Origin: Methylophaga sp.
GTDB lineage: Bacteria; Pseudomonadota; Gammaproteobacteria; Nitrosococcales; Methylophagaceae
Assembly (NCBI GenBank): GCA_011053005.1
Contig: DRHW01000016.1
Span: 126,025-190,024, forward strand
Direction: 5' to 3'
DNA length: 64,000 nucleotides
In this document: piece by piece, positions 55,846 to 64,000 of the stretch
How positions within the stretch are numbered: position 1 is the stretch's first letter
Layout of the letters: each line of letters begins with the position of its first letter
Made by a program: the position numbers and the translations under genes
The notes under the pieces: model-generated
Seen by the model: only the letters and a program-made list of their open reading frames with translations
What the model was told of the DNA's origin: nothing
Database searches by the model: none

Positions 55846-56613
55846 CTAACTATTAGTCGTTTCGCGCCAGTCAAAACCCAACTCTTGATCGGCAATACCA
55901 ATCCAGCTTTCATCACAGTTTAACGCCTGTGAAAATAATGGGGTCACAATATTTGGCGAATTATTTTTTTCACTTAAATGCATAGCAACTATATGTTGCA
56001 GACGCGATGTATCAATTTTTTCTAAAATTTTAGCGGATTGAACATTATTTAGGTGCCCTAATCGGCCAGAAACGCGATATTTTAAATGATCAGGATATTC
56101 ACCATTATCTAACATCGTCATATCGTGATTTGCTTCTAATAATAAAGCATCACACCCCGACAGAGCTTGCTCAATAATCGGTGTTGTCATCCCGACATCC
56201 GTTAATAAACCCACGCGATGTTGACCATTTGTAAACACAAATTGACTGGGTTCACGCGCATCATGTGGCACCGGAAATGGTTCAACATTTATATCATTAA
56301 TCTGAAAATGTTCATGACAACTAAATTCAGTGACTAAATGCACTAAATCTGCAGCCATACATCCTGCTGTACCTGCGGTAGCATAAACAGGAATATTATA
56401 TTTTCTAGCTAGAACACGCACGCCATTAATATGATCTGCATGTTCATGAGTAATTACAATGCCGGTCAACTGGTCGGCGGTCATCGCCAAACGTTGCAAA
56501 CGTTTTTCTGTTTCTTTAGCAGAGAAACCACAATCAACTAGCAATGTGGTTTCTCTATAGGAAATCAGTGTTCCATTACCTTTACTTCCGCTACCTAGCG
56601 AAGCAAAACGCAT
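55846..56613 (-). CDS. MBL-fold metallo-hydrolase (YycJ-like)
   Basis: [21 protein letters not shown]; position between bamC and purC. Confidence 0.9.
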   Translation of the reverse strand: MRFASLGSGSKGNGTLISYRETTLLVDCGFSAKETEKRLQRLAMTADQLTGIVITHEHADHINGVRVLARKYNIPVYATAGTAGCMAADLVHLVTEFSCHEHFQINDINVEPFPVPHDAREPSQFVFTNGQHRVGLLTDVGMTTPIIEQALSGCDALLLEANHDMTMLDNGEYPDHLKYRVSGRLGHLNNVQSAKILEKIDTSRLQHIVAMHLSEKNNSPNIVTPLFSQALNCDESWIGIADQELGFDWRETTNS

Positions 56614-57641
56614 TATTGTGAAAGTTGTTCCTGCATTAACGTTAATAAACGTACTGCGGTTTCTGATGATGTGCGTTTTTCTTTTGCATCTAAAACGACA
56701 ACTTTCGTTTTATCGGCATCAGAAATAAGTTTGATGTAATAAAACTCTTTTGGTGATTTTTCAACATCATCTTTCCAGAACGCTAAGCCACTGAAAAAGC
56801 CTGACTCTTCTTGTTCTTTATTCATTGGATCTAAATAACGTACAAAATAGGTACCGCGAGAACGGTCACGATCTTCAACAGCAAAACCTTTACTATCTAA
56901 AACACGTCCTACACGATTCCACACATCAGAAAAGTCTTGGTTAACCAATAACGCTTTTTGATCACCATTTTCATCCACTAGCTGTGCACTCACCGCAGAT
57001 GCTACTTTAGGTTGGCTTTGTTGTACTGCTTGTGCTTTAACTTGTTGTTGTTGATAGATAACACCTAAGAAATCAGCTAATTGGCGTAACATCGCTTCAT
57101 CTTTTTGCGCATTATTTTCGCCTGTGACTTCACCCACATAAATAGATGATGTTTTTGATGTGTCGCCACGTTCCATTCTGATGCGATAAGCATAACCATC
57201 AGACATTTGGTCAGTATCCATCAAACCAATGCGTATATCTTTACGAACAACGGAAACATTTTTTTGTGCCCAGAAATCTAAAATTTGCGCCCAAATCGCT
57301 TCACGATCACCCGGTACAATTAAATGACGCTTACTACCTTCGCCAGATAAAGCGGGTTTGGTCTCAGCTGCAATATTGTATTTAGAAGCCAATGGATTAT
57401 TGGCTGCTTCTTCAAACTCAGAATACGTTGCAGTATTATTTTGATTTCCTACGATATCATCGTTAATACGTATAGTGCTCAAATCAGGCGGTACATCAAG
57501 CGGTGGCATGGTATCAGCTTTGCGATATTTTTTAGAGTTGTCAGGTATAACCTCATCTAAGGATGAAAAAGCGCCACAACCACTGACGGTTGTAGCCAGA
57601 AGTACAGCCAAAGAAATATATTTCAAACGGTTATCTTTCAT
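56613..57641 (-). CDS. bamC: Outer membrane protein assembly factor BamC
   Basis: Lipoprotein signal SLAVLLATTVSGC, unstructured Pro/Asp region, paired domains; dapA-bamC synteny. Confidence 0.88.
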   Translation of the reverse strand: MKDNRLKYISLAVLLATTVSGCGAFSSLDEVIPDNSKKYRKADTMPPLDVPPDLSTIRINDDIVGNQNNTATYSEFEEAANNPLASKYNIAAETKPALSGEGSKRHLIVPGDREAIWAQILDFWAQKNVSVVRKDIRIGLMDTDQMSDGYAYRIRMERGDTSKTSSIYVGEVTGENNAQKDEAMLRQLADFLGVIYQQQQVKAQAVQQSQPKVASAVSAQLVDENGDQKALLVNQDFSDVWNRVGRVLDSKGFAVEDRDRSRGTYFVRYLDPMNKEQEESGFFSGLAFWKDDVEKSPKEFYYIKLISDADKTKVVVLDAKEKRTSSETAVRLLTLMQEQLSQ

Positions 57642-57663
57642 GTAGTTAAGTTCACTTAAAAAA

Positions 57664-58542
57664 TTAGTTTAACAAACTGGCAGCCATGAGTGCTTCACGC
57701 ACTGACTGATGATATTTTTCTGACAATACAGTCATAGGCAAACGAATGCCTTTTGGAATCAAGCCCATTTCTGTTAAAGCCCATTTAACAGGAATAGGGT
57801 TTGATTCTATAAATAATACTTTATTTAATAGATCCAACTGATTATTAATATCTCGTGCAGCGTGTTCATCGCCCGCTAGTGCAGCATCACACATAGCTTG
57901 TACTAATGCAGGTGCCACATTTGCAGTAACAGAAATAACACCTTGACCGCCGGCCAATATAAAATCGACTATATTGGCATCTTCACCCGTGTAAAGTTCC
58001 ATGGTATCACCACATAATGCTTTTATTTGTGGGACGCGGGATAAATCTCCCGTCGCTTCTTTAATACCAATGATATTTTTGATGTTTGCGAGACGAGCCA
58101 CTGTTTCAGGCAATAGATCACACGCTGTTCGACCTGGAACATTGTAAAGAATTTGCGGCACATCGACGGCTTCAGCAATCGCTTTATAGTGCAAATACAA
58201 GCCTTCTTGAGTCGGTCTATTATAATAAGGAGTCACCAATAATACGGCGTCAACCCCTAAGTCTTTTGCATACTGCGTGAGTTCGATTGCTTCGCGGGTG
58301 GAGTTTGCACCTGTACCGGCAATAACCGAAATACGGCCATTAACTTGCGTAACAACTTGTTTAATAACGGCACAATGTTCTTTAACTGTTAGCGTAGCAG
58401 ATTCGCCAGTCGTACCGACGGCAACGATCGCCTTGGTACCGTTAGCAATGTGGAACTCAATCAAATTGTTCAGACAGTCACTATCCAACGAACCATCTTC
58501 TCGCATGGGTGTGACCAGTGCTACCATACTGCCGCTAAACAT
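57664..58542 (-). CDS. dapA: 4-hydroxy-tetrahydrodipicolinate synthase
   Basis: MFSGSMVALVTPMREDGSLD, GTTGESATLTVKEH, YNVPGRTACDLLPETV. Confidence 0.97.
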   Translation of the reverse strand: MFSGSMVALVTPMREDGSLDSDCLNNLIEFHIANGTKAIVAVGTTGESATLTVKEHCAVIKQVVTQVNGRISVIAGTGANSTREAIELTQYAKDLGVDAVLLVTPYYNRPTQEGLYLHYKAIAEAVDVPQILYNVPGRTACDLLPETVARLANIKNIIGIKEATGDLSRVPQIKALCGDTMELYTGEDANIVDFILAGGQGVISVTANVAPALVQAMCDAALAGDEHAARDINNQLDLLNKVLFIESNPIPVKWALTEMGLIPKGIRLPMTVLSEKYHQSVREALMAASLLN

Positions 58543-58696
58543 GTTCGTAAGACTCCAAAAATAAACCGCCATGTTACTTTGCCCGCTACAAGATGACAAG
58601 AAGCGAATATCACTAAGATATACCGTTGATAAACATCGACGCACTTGTATAAGGGTTATTTAAACTTTAGATAGCAGCCTAAATAGGAAATATTCA

Positions 58697-59164
58697 ATGA
58701 ACAGCGTACAACTCGACCAAACAGTGCCCGATTTTGAACTACCAAGTACAGGTGAAACTCACTTTCGATTGTCAGAACATAAGGGTAAAAACATCATTAT
58801 CTATTTTTACCCTAAAGACAATACACCGGGTTGCACATTAGAAGGTCAACAGTTTCGCGACCATATCGATGAATTTACATCATTAAACACCATCATTTTA
58901 GGTGTGTCCCGCGATAGTGTACGCGTTCATGAAAACTTCAAAACGAAACATCAATTTCCTTTTGAATTATTGTCCGACGCTGAAGAAATGGCATGCAATC
59001 TTTTCAATGTTTTACACTTAAAAAAGAATTATGGTCGTGAATATATGGGCATAGTGCGCAGCACATTTTTAATCAATACCGAGGGTGTATTGATTCATGA
59101 ATGGCGCAATGTAAAAGTCAAAGAACATATTTCAGATGTCATCACTACTCTAAAGTCTTTGTAA
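58697..59164 (+). CDS. bcp: Thioredoxin-dependent thiol peroxidase, Bcp-type peroxiredoxin
   Basis: YFYPKDNTPGCTLEGQQFRDHIDEF. Confidence 0.93.
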   Translation: MNSVQLDQTVPDFELPSTGETHFRLSEHKGKNIIIYFYPKDNTPGCTLEGQQFRDHIDEFTSLNTIILGVSRDSVRVHENFKTKHQFPFELLSDAEEMACNLFNVLHLKKNYGREYMGIVRSTFLINTEGVLIHEWRNVKVKEHISDVITTLKSL

Positions 59165-59178
59165 CAGCTATCAGTAAG

Positions 59179-59204
59179 TTGGGCTTTAGATTTCTAAAGC
59201 CCAA
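59179..59204. repeat. Hairpin downstream of bcp
   Basis: TTGGGCTTTAGATTTCTAAAGCCCAA, no U-tract. Confidence 0.7.
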
Positions 59205-59399
59205 TAGCACCAACCGAGTGCGTTCACACCACTGTAAACCTTCTTTTTGCACCATACCTAGCTTACAGATCATTAGTAAATACTTCATAAAAACCAGCTA
59301 AAGCAATGTTATTTAATATAAATAACAAAATGGCTCCACACTTGCATAATTCTTTTCGTTTAAATGTCCTGTTTAATTTAACAATAGAGAATTCATCAG

Positions 59400-61547
59400 A
59401 TGAGTACACTTAAAAGTAGTTCAATGAACCTCAGCCTAAAGGAAAAAAAATGGCTGCCTTGGTTTGGCCAAACAGGAAAGTTGGCTATGTACAAATCATG
59501 TTTCTTAAACCGCCATATATATAGTTCAGTTGAAAAAACCTTTGAAGGGATTGCCGCAACTCGGGTAAAAATTCTTAATCAATGGGTTGATAGCCAATGG
59601 GAACAATTAGAATTTATGGCGGGGCACATTTCAACTAGCTTTCCGGCTGTCGATCTTGCTTGGTTAAATGAACGTTTAGATTCGGCAGTCGATTTTTCTG
59701 AGCTATTTGTTATCAATATGCATGGCGAAGTTATTAGCTCGACATATAGCGCCCATATTGGCGTTAATAATTTAGCGACGAATGCGGTAGCACAAGGTGT
59801 TAATAAACCTTTTTTACATGGTCCTTATATTGATCCTATGACCTTGAAAATTGGTCGTTCTAGCTCTAAATTTCATGATGAAGTCACGCTGATGTTTTAT
59901 CAGCCGATTGAGCGCAACGGTATTTTTTATGGCGCTATTTGTGGCCGCGTACCTAATGATGTTTTGGGTGATTTAATTCAACGTGAAGCGGGACATATTT
60001 ACCCAGAATCAGGTGACAACTATATCTTTATGGTTGATTCAAATTTTGACAACCGTATTCAACAAGGCACCGCCCTCTCTCGCTCACGCTTTGAAGATAA
60101 TACATTTTCACATGGCGAAAACTTAAAAAGTGGCATTCATACACCTTGGGGTGTCGTTAAAGTTAATCATCATACTGAACTAGAATTACGCTTTACCGAT
60201 CCGGCAACAGGACAACTTCATCCCGGGGTACGTGAAACAATTCGTAATGGACAAAACGTCTTCATCACCTATCCTGGCTATTCAGATTATCGACATATTC
60301 CCGTTATCGGCAAAGGCGTCACCTTCCAACTTAAAGGTTCGCCTGATCGTTGGGGCATGATGTGTGAAGGTGATTTAGAAGAAGTTTATCGTCGACGCTC
60401 GATTAATCTCGGACTAATGAAAAGATTTATGCTGGCAAGTACAGCTATTCTTGCCGTCAATACCGGCCTGCATTATTTAACACCATTGCCACCATTAGTT
60501 ATTAATGCCCTATCACTGCTAATGATTATCTTCACCACCTTGATATTTCCTAAGTTCAGCACTAACCGCCTAGCCACGCGTTTAGATGAAATGACTGAAG
60601 TTATTCGAACGATTGCTGAGGGTGAAGGCAATTTGAGACAACGGATAGCACAAGAACAAATTGTCGCTGATGAAACGGGTGATATGGCACGTTGGATCAA
60701 TAGTTTTATTGATAGTTTGGATGGCATCGTGGGTCAAGTTATCGCCACCAGTAGTAATGTTAAACACACCAATCAAGCGATGCTCGATACCAATAAAGAA
60801 GCCTATCAAGTATCAGGGGAAGTATCGGATGCGATAAAAGAAATGCTGACTTTATTAGAAGAACAACTAGTCGAAATTAGTCAAGCAACGACGACCGCTG
60901 AAGCCTTGAAAGATGCGATGGATAGCGTGGTTCGTGAAGCGCGCGAACAATTTGAATCAGTACGTTCTGGTACCCAAGATATTCGTAATATCGTCGAAAC
61001 ATCAGCTAAAACAGTGCAATCATTGAATAGTCGTACCGTTGAAGTGGGTAATATCATCGGTGTTATTACAGAGATTACTAATCAAACCAACTTATTAGCA
61101 TTAAATGCAGCTATTGAAGCGGCTCGTGCAGGTGAACATGGTCGTGGTTTTTCTGTCGTTGCCGATGAAGTTCGTGGGCTTGCCTCTCGTACTTCTGGCT
61201 CAGCCAGTGAAATTCAAAAAATGATTGAAGGTATTCAACAAGAAACACAATCAGCCGTCACGTTTATGGAAACAGGTGTTCAAAATGTTGATCGCAGTTT
61301 GAAAATGACCGAAGAGGCCTCTTCAGAAAATACGCATTTGCATAATCTTGTTGAACAAATGTTCTCTACCATCAAACAACTTGATGAAAATAGTCAGCGT
61401 CATGGTGATACGGCTCGGCGTGTAGGTATATCAGCACAACAAATGAATGGTTCAATAGGCACACTTCAAGACCGTTCAATATCCGTCAAGAATACCGCTC
61501 AAAGATTAAGCAAACTAGTCGGTGTTTTTCAAGTGACTGCACATTAA
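59400..61547 (+). CDS. Methyl-accepting chemotaxis protein with N-terminal Cache-like sensor domain
   Basis: C-terminal hairpin signature [52 protein letters not shown]-like segment after a TM hairpin. Confidence 0.93.
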   Translation: MSTLKSSSMNLSLKEKKWLPWFGQTGKLAMYKSCFLNRHIYSSVEKTFEGIAATRVKILNQWVDSQWEQLEFMAGHISTSFPAVDLAWLNERLDSAVDFSELFVINMHGEVISSTYSAHIGVNNLATNAVAQGVNKPFLHGPYIDPMTLKIGRSSSKFHDEVTLMFYQPIERNGIFYGAICGRVPNDVLGDLIQREAGHIYPESGDNYIFMVDSNFDNRIQQGTALSRSRFEDNTFSHGENLKSGIHTPWGVVKVNHHTELELRFTDPATGQLHPGVRETIRNGQNVFITYPGYSDYRHIPVIGKGVTFQLKGSPDRWGMMCEGDLEEVYRRRSINLGLMKRFMLASTAILAVNTGLHYLTPLPPLVINALSLLMIIFTTLIFPKFSTNRLATRLDEMTEVIRTIAEGEGNLRQRIAQEQIVADETGDMARWINSFIDSLDGIVGQVIATSSNVKHTNQAMLDTNKEAYQVSGEVSDAIKEMLTLLEEQLVEISQATTTAEALKDAMDSVVREAREQFESVRSGTQDIRNIVETSAKTVQSLNSRTVEVGNIIGVITEITNQTNLLALNAAIEAARAGEHGRGFSVVADEVRGLASRTSGSASEIQKMIEGIQQETQSAVTFMETGVQNVDRSLKMTEEASSENTHLHNLVEQMFSTIKQLDENSQRHGDTARRVGISAQQMNGSIGTLQDRSISVKNTAQRLSKLVGVFQVTAH

Positions 61548-61600
61548 TTAAAGTTTACAAAACCTTATTTATTTTTTTTCAAACGCATATATTCATAATT

Positions 61601-61652
61601 AAAAAGCCAGTTTGTTTAGACATCTATTTTGGACTAACAAATTGGCTTTTTA
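61601..61652 (+). terminator. Rho-independent terminator after the MCP gene
   Basis: AAAAAGCCAGTTTGTTTAGAC...GGACTAACAAATTGGCTTTTT. Confidence 0.75.
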
Positions 61653-61799
61653 ACATCGGTAATATACGGAATAAAATTCATATTTTGCTAAAAATAGCGC
61701 ATCGTTTGACTCATCGAAAAAATAATTTATACCGGCATTATTTTATGACATTTTTGACAAAGGCCCACCCCAGCTAGGTCGCATAGCAGTCTGAAAAAG

Positions 61800-61819
61800 T
61801 TATCCACACCTTACTCACA
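61800..61819. promoter_or_regulatory. DnaA box plus adjacent near-match upstream of nrdA
   Basis: TTATCCACA (61800-61808, exact consensus) and TTACTCACA (61811-61819, one mismatch to TTWTNCACA). Confidence 0.5.
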
Positions 61820-61856
61820 AAACGATACATTTTCACCACTTGTTTAAATCATAAAA

Positions 61857-61904
61857 ACACACTATCTTGTGGTTTACATTTTATTAAACCACTACAGCTT
61901 GTGG
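61857..61904. promoter_or_regulatory. Two NrdR-box-like sites upstream of nrdA
   Basis: ACACACTATCTTGTGG (61857-61872) and CCACTACAGCTTGTGG (61889-61904), 32 bp apart; compare acaCWATATATWGtgt. Confidence 0.75.
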
Positions 61905-61953
61905 TTTATGATTTTCAAAATTTTTTCTACACCTAGCGCAGGAATTACTAATT

Positions 61954-64000
61954 ATGGCAGCCGAATTAGCATCAAACTCATCCTCTTCAAGTCAATATCA
62001 AGTCATTCGCCGTAATGGCCAAGTTACTGACTTTGATAGCAGTAAAATTGCAATTGCGATTACTAAAGCGTTTCTTGCCGTAGAAGGAGACTCAGCTAAA
62101 GACAGTCGTCGCATTCATGATGTTGCAGCTAATATCACTAAACAAATTGAACAAAATCTAACACGTCGTTTAGATAATGGTGGCACCGTTCATATTGAAG
62201 ATATTCAAGACCAAGTAGAGTTAGCATTGATGCGTGCTGACCAGCACAAAGTTGCTCGCGCTTACGTACTTTACCGTGATCATCAAGCTCAAAAACGTGC
62301 AGAAGAAGAAAAACAACACCCAACACCTGTGTCTGCAAACGTTATTAATGTCACCGCGTTAGATGGCAGTAAAGCACCGCTTGATATTAACCGCCTACAA
62401 AACTTAATTATTGAAGCCTGCGAAGGGTTAAAAGAAGTCGATAGCGCCGCTATTTTACGTGATACTCAACGTAATATTTTTGATGGTGTTAAAGAAGCTG
62501 ACGTTGAAAAATCACTCGTCATGTCAGCCCGTACTTTTATTGAAAAAGATCCTGACTACAGCACTGTAGCCGCCCGTTTATTGATGGATAGCATTCGTCG
62601 TGAAGCATTGACCTTTGTATATAAACAACCTCGTCAAGCTTCGCAGCATGACATGATGGATGTCTATCCCGATTATTTTAAACGCTATATTCACCTTGCG
62701 ATTGACCACGAACTAGTCGCACCAGAATTAGCTGAATATGACCTAGAACGTATGGGTAAAGCATTGAAACCAGAAAACGATTTCAGCTTTACTTACCTAG
62801 GTTTACAAACGTTGTATGACCGTTACTTCATTCATAAAAATAATGTACGTTTTGAACTTCCACAAGCCTTTTACATGCGTGTTTCAATGGGTTTAGCAAT
62901 TAACGAAGAAGATCGCGAAGGTCGTGCTATCGAGTTCTATAACTTATTGTCTTCATTCGACTTTATGAGCAGTACGCCTACTTTGTTTAACGCAGGTACT
63001 TTACGCCCACAATTATCATCATGTTACTTAACAACTGTACCTGATGATCTTGGCGGTATTTACAGTGCGATGCGTGATAATGCTTTGTTATCAAAATTTG
63101 CTGGTGGTTTAGGTAATGACTGGACACGCGTTCGCGGTTTAGGCGCTCATATCAAAGGTACTAATGGTAACTCACAAGGTGTTGTGCCTTTCTTAAAAGT
63201 AGCCAATGACACTGCTGTTGCCGTTAACCAAGGTGGTAAACGTAAAGGTGCCGTTTGTGCGTATTTAGAAACATGGCACATCGATGTTGAAGAGTTTTTA
63301 GATTTACGTAAAAACACCGGTGATGATCGCCGCCGTACTCACGATATGAATACAGCAAACTGGATCCCAGATTTGTTCATGAAACGTGTCGCTGAAAATG
63401 GTAACTGGACATTGTTCTCACCAGAAGAAGCACCGGATCTACATGACTTAGTCGGCTTGAAATTTGAAGCGGCGTATGAAGCGTATGAAGCGAAAGCGGC
63501 TCGTGGTGAAATGCGTAACACCAAAACACTGCCAGCGAATGACTTATGGCGCAAAATGTTAGGCATGTTGTTTGAAACAGGTCATCCTTGGATTACGTTT
63601 AAAGATCCATGTAACTTGCGTAGCCCACAACAACACGTTGGCGTCGTTCATAGTTCAAATTTATGTACAGAAATCACATTAAATACATCAGATGATGAAA
63701 TCGCGGTATGTAACTTAGGTTCAGTCAACTTGCCACAACATGTCGGTGAAAATGGTTTAGATTTAGAAAAACTAAAACGCACTATCACCACAGCAATGCG
63801 CATGTTAGATAACGTGATTGAATACAACTATTACAGCGTGCCACAAGCGCGTCATTCAAACCTATTACACCGCCCTGTTGGTTTAGGCATTATGGGTTTC
63901 CAAGATGCACTTTATAAATTACGCCTTCCATATAGCTCAGATAGCGCGGTTGCGTTTGCTGATACATCAATGGAAGCAGTGAGTTATTACACCATCGAAG
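61954..64000 (+). CDS. nrdA: Class Ia ribonucleoside-diphosphate reductase alpha subunit, truncated by window end
   Basis: MAAELASNSSSSSQYQVIRRNGQVTDFDSSKIAIAITKAF...; SSCYLTTVPDDLGGIYSAMRDNALLSKFAGGLGNDWTRVRG; GKRKGAVCAYLETWHIDVEEFLDLRKN; VCNLGSVNLP. Reads open to the window end, absent from the supplied ORF track. Confidence 0.96.
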   Translation, partial: MAAELASNSSSSSQYQVIRRNGQVTDFDSSKIAIAITKAFLAVEGDSAKDSRRIHDVAANITKQIEQNLTRRLDNGGTVHIEDIQDQVELALMRADQHKVARAYVLYRDHQAQKRAEEEKQHPTPVSANVINVTALDGSKAPLDINRLQNLIIEACEGLKEVDSAAILRDTQRNIFDGVKEADVEKSLVMSARTFIEKDPDYSTVAARLLMDSIRREALTFVYKQPRQASQHDMMDVYPDYFKRYIHLAIDHELVAPELAEYDLERMGKALKPENDFSFTYLGLQTLYDRYFIHKNNVRFELPQAFYMRVSMGLAINEEDREGRAIEFYNLLSSFDFMSSTPTLFNAGTLRPQLSSCYLTTVPDDLGGIYSAMRDNALLSKFAGGLGNDWTRVRGLGAHIKGTNGNSQGVVPFLKVANDTAVAVNQGGKRKGAVCAYLETWHIDVEEFLDLRKNTGDDRRRTHDMNTANWIPDLFMKRVAENGNWTLFSPEEAPDLHDLVGLKFEAAYEAYEAKAARGEMRNTKTLPANDLWRKMLGMLFETGHPWITFKDPCNLRSPQQHVGVVHSSNLCTEITLNTSDDEIAVCNLGSVNLPQHVGENGLDLEKLKRTITTAMRMLDNVIEYNYYSVPQARHSNLLHRPVGLGIMGFQDALYKLRLPYSSDSAVAFADTSMEAVSYYTIE

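Noticed and set aside
55501-55923. 140-aa plus-strand ORF opposite purC
   Set aside because: Antisense to purC, no independent evidence

Overview
The window is about 64 kb of AT-rich chromosomal DNA, most likely from a gammaproteobacterium. This is judged from gene content and order (zipA-ligA, dapA-bamC-MBL-purC, ilvBNC, tamAB, nrdA). I saw no rRNA, convincing tRNA, CRISPR array, IS element or prophage. Most genes are conserved core or metabolic genes. The strongest accessory signal is a three-gene minus-strand operon at 49450-54631 behind a recognisable cobalamin riboswitch (about 54781-54962). It encodes an exported, C-terminally membrane-anchored CobN-like chelatase, a compact MotA/TolQ/ExbB-type channel protein, and a DUF2149 protein whose only TM segment carries an ExbD/TolR-like LDLMLVF aspartate motif. 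I read this as a possible proton-motive-force-energised periplasmic tetrapyrrole/corrinoid chelatase. Other observations include a double TTAGN4CTAA operator at a marR-efflux operon, paired NrdR boxes plus DnaA boxes before nrdA, an MCP with a Cache-like sensor but no N-terminal TM, a VPLPA-CTERM protein behind a perfect palindrome, a 13-bp-arm perfect hairpin inside hslR, a Fur-associated STN-type TonB receptor with PepSY genes, and a small secreted repeat protein.
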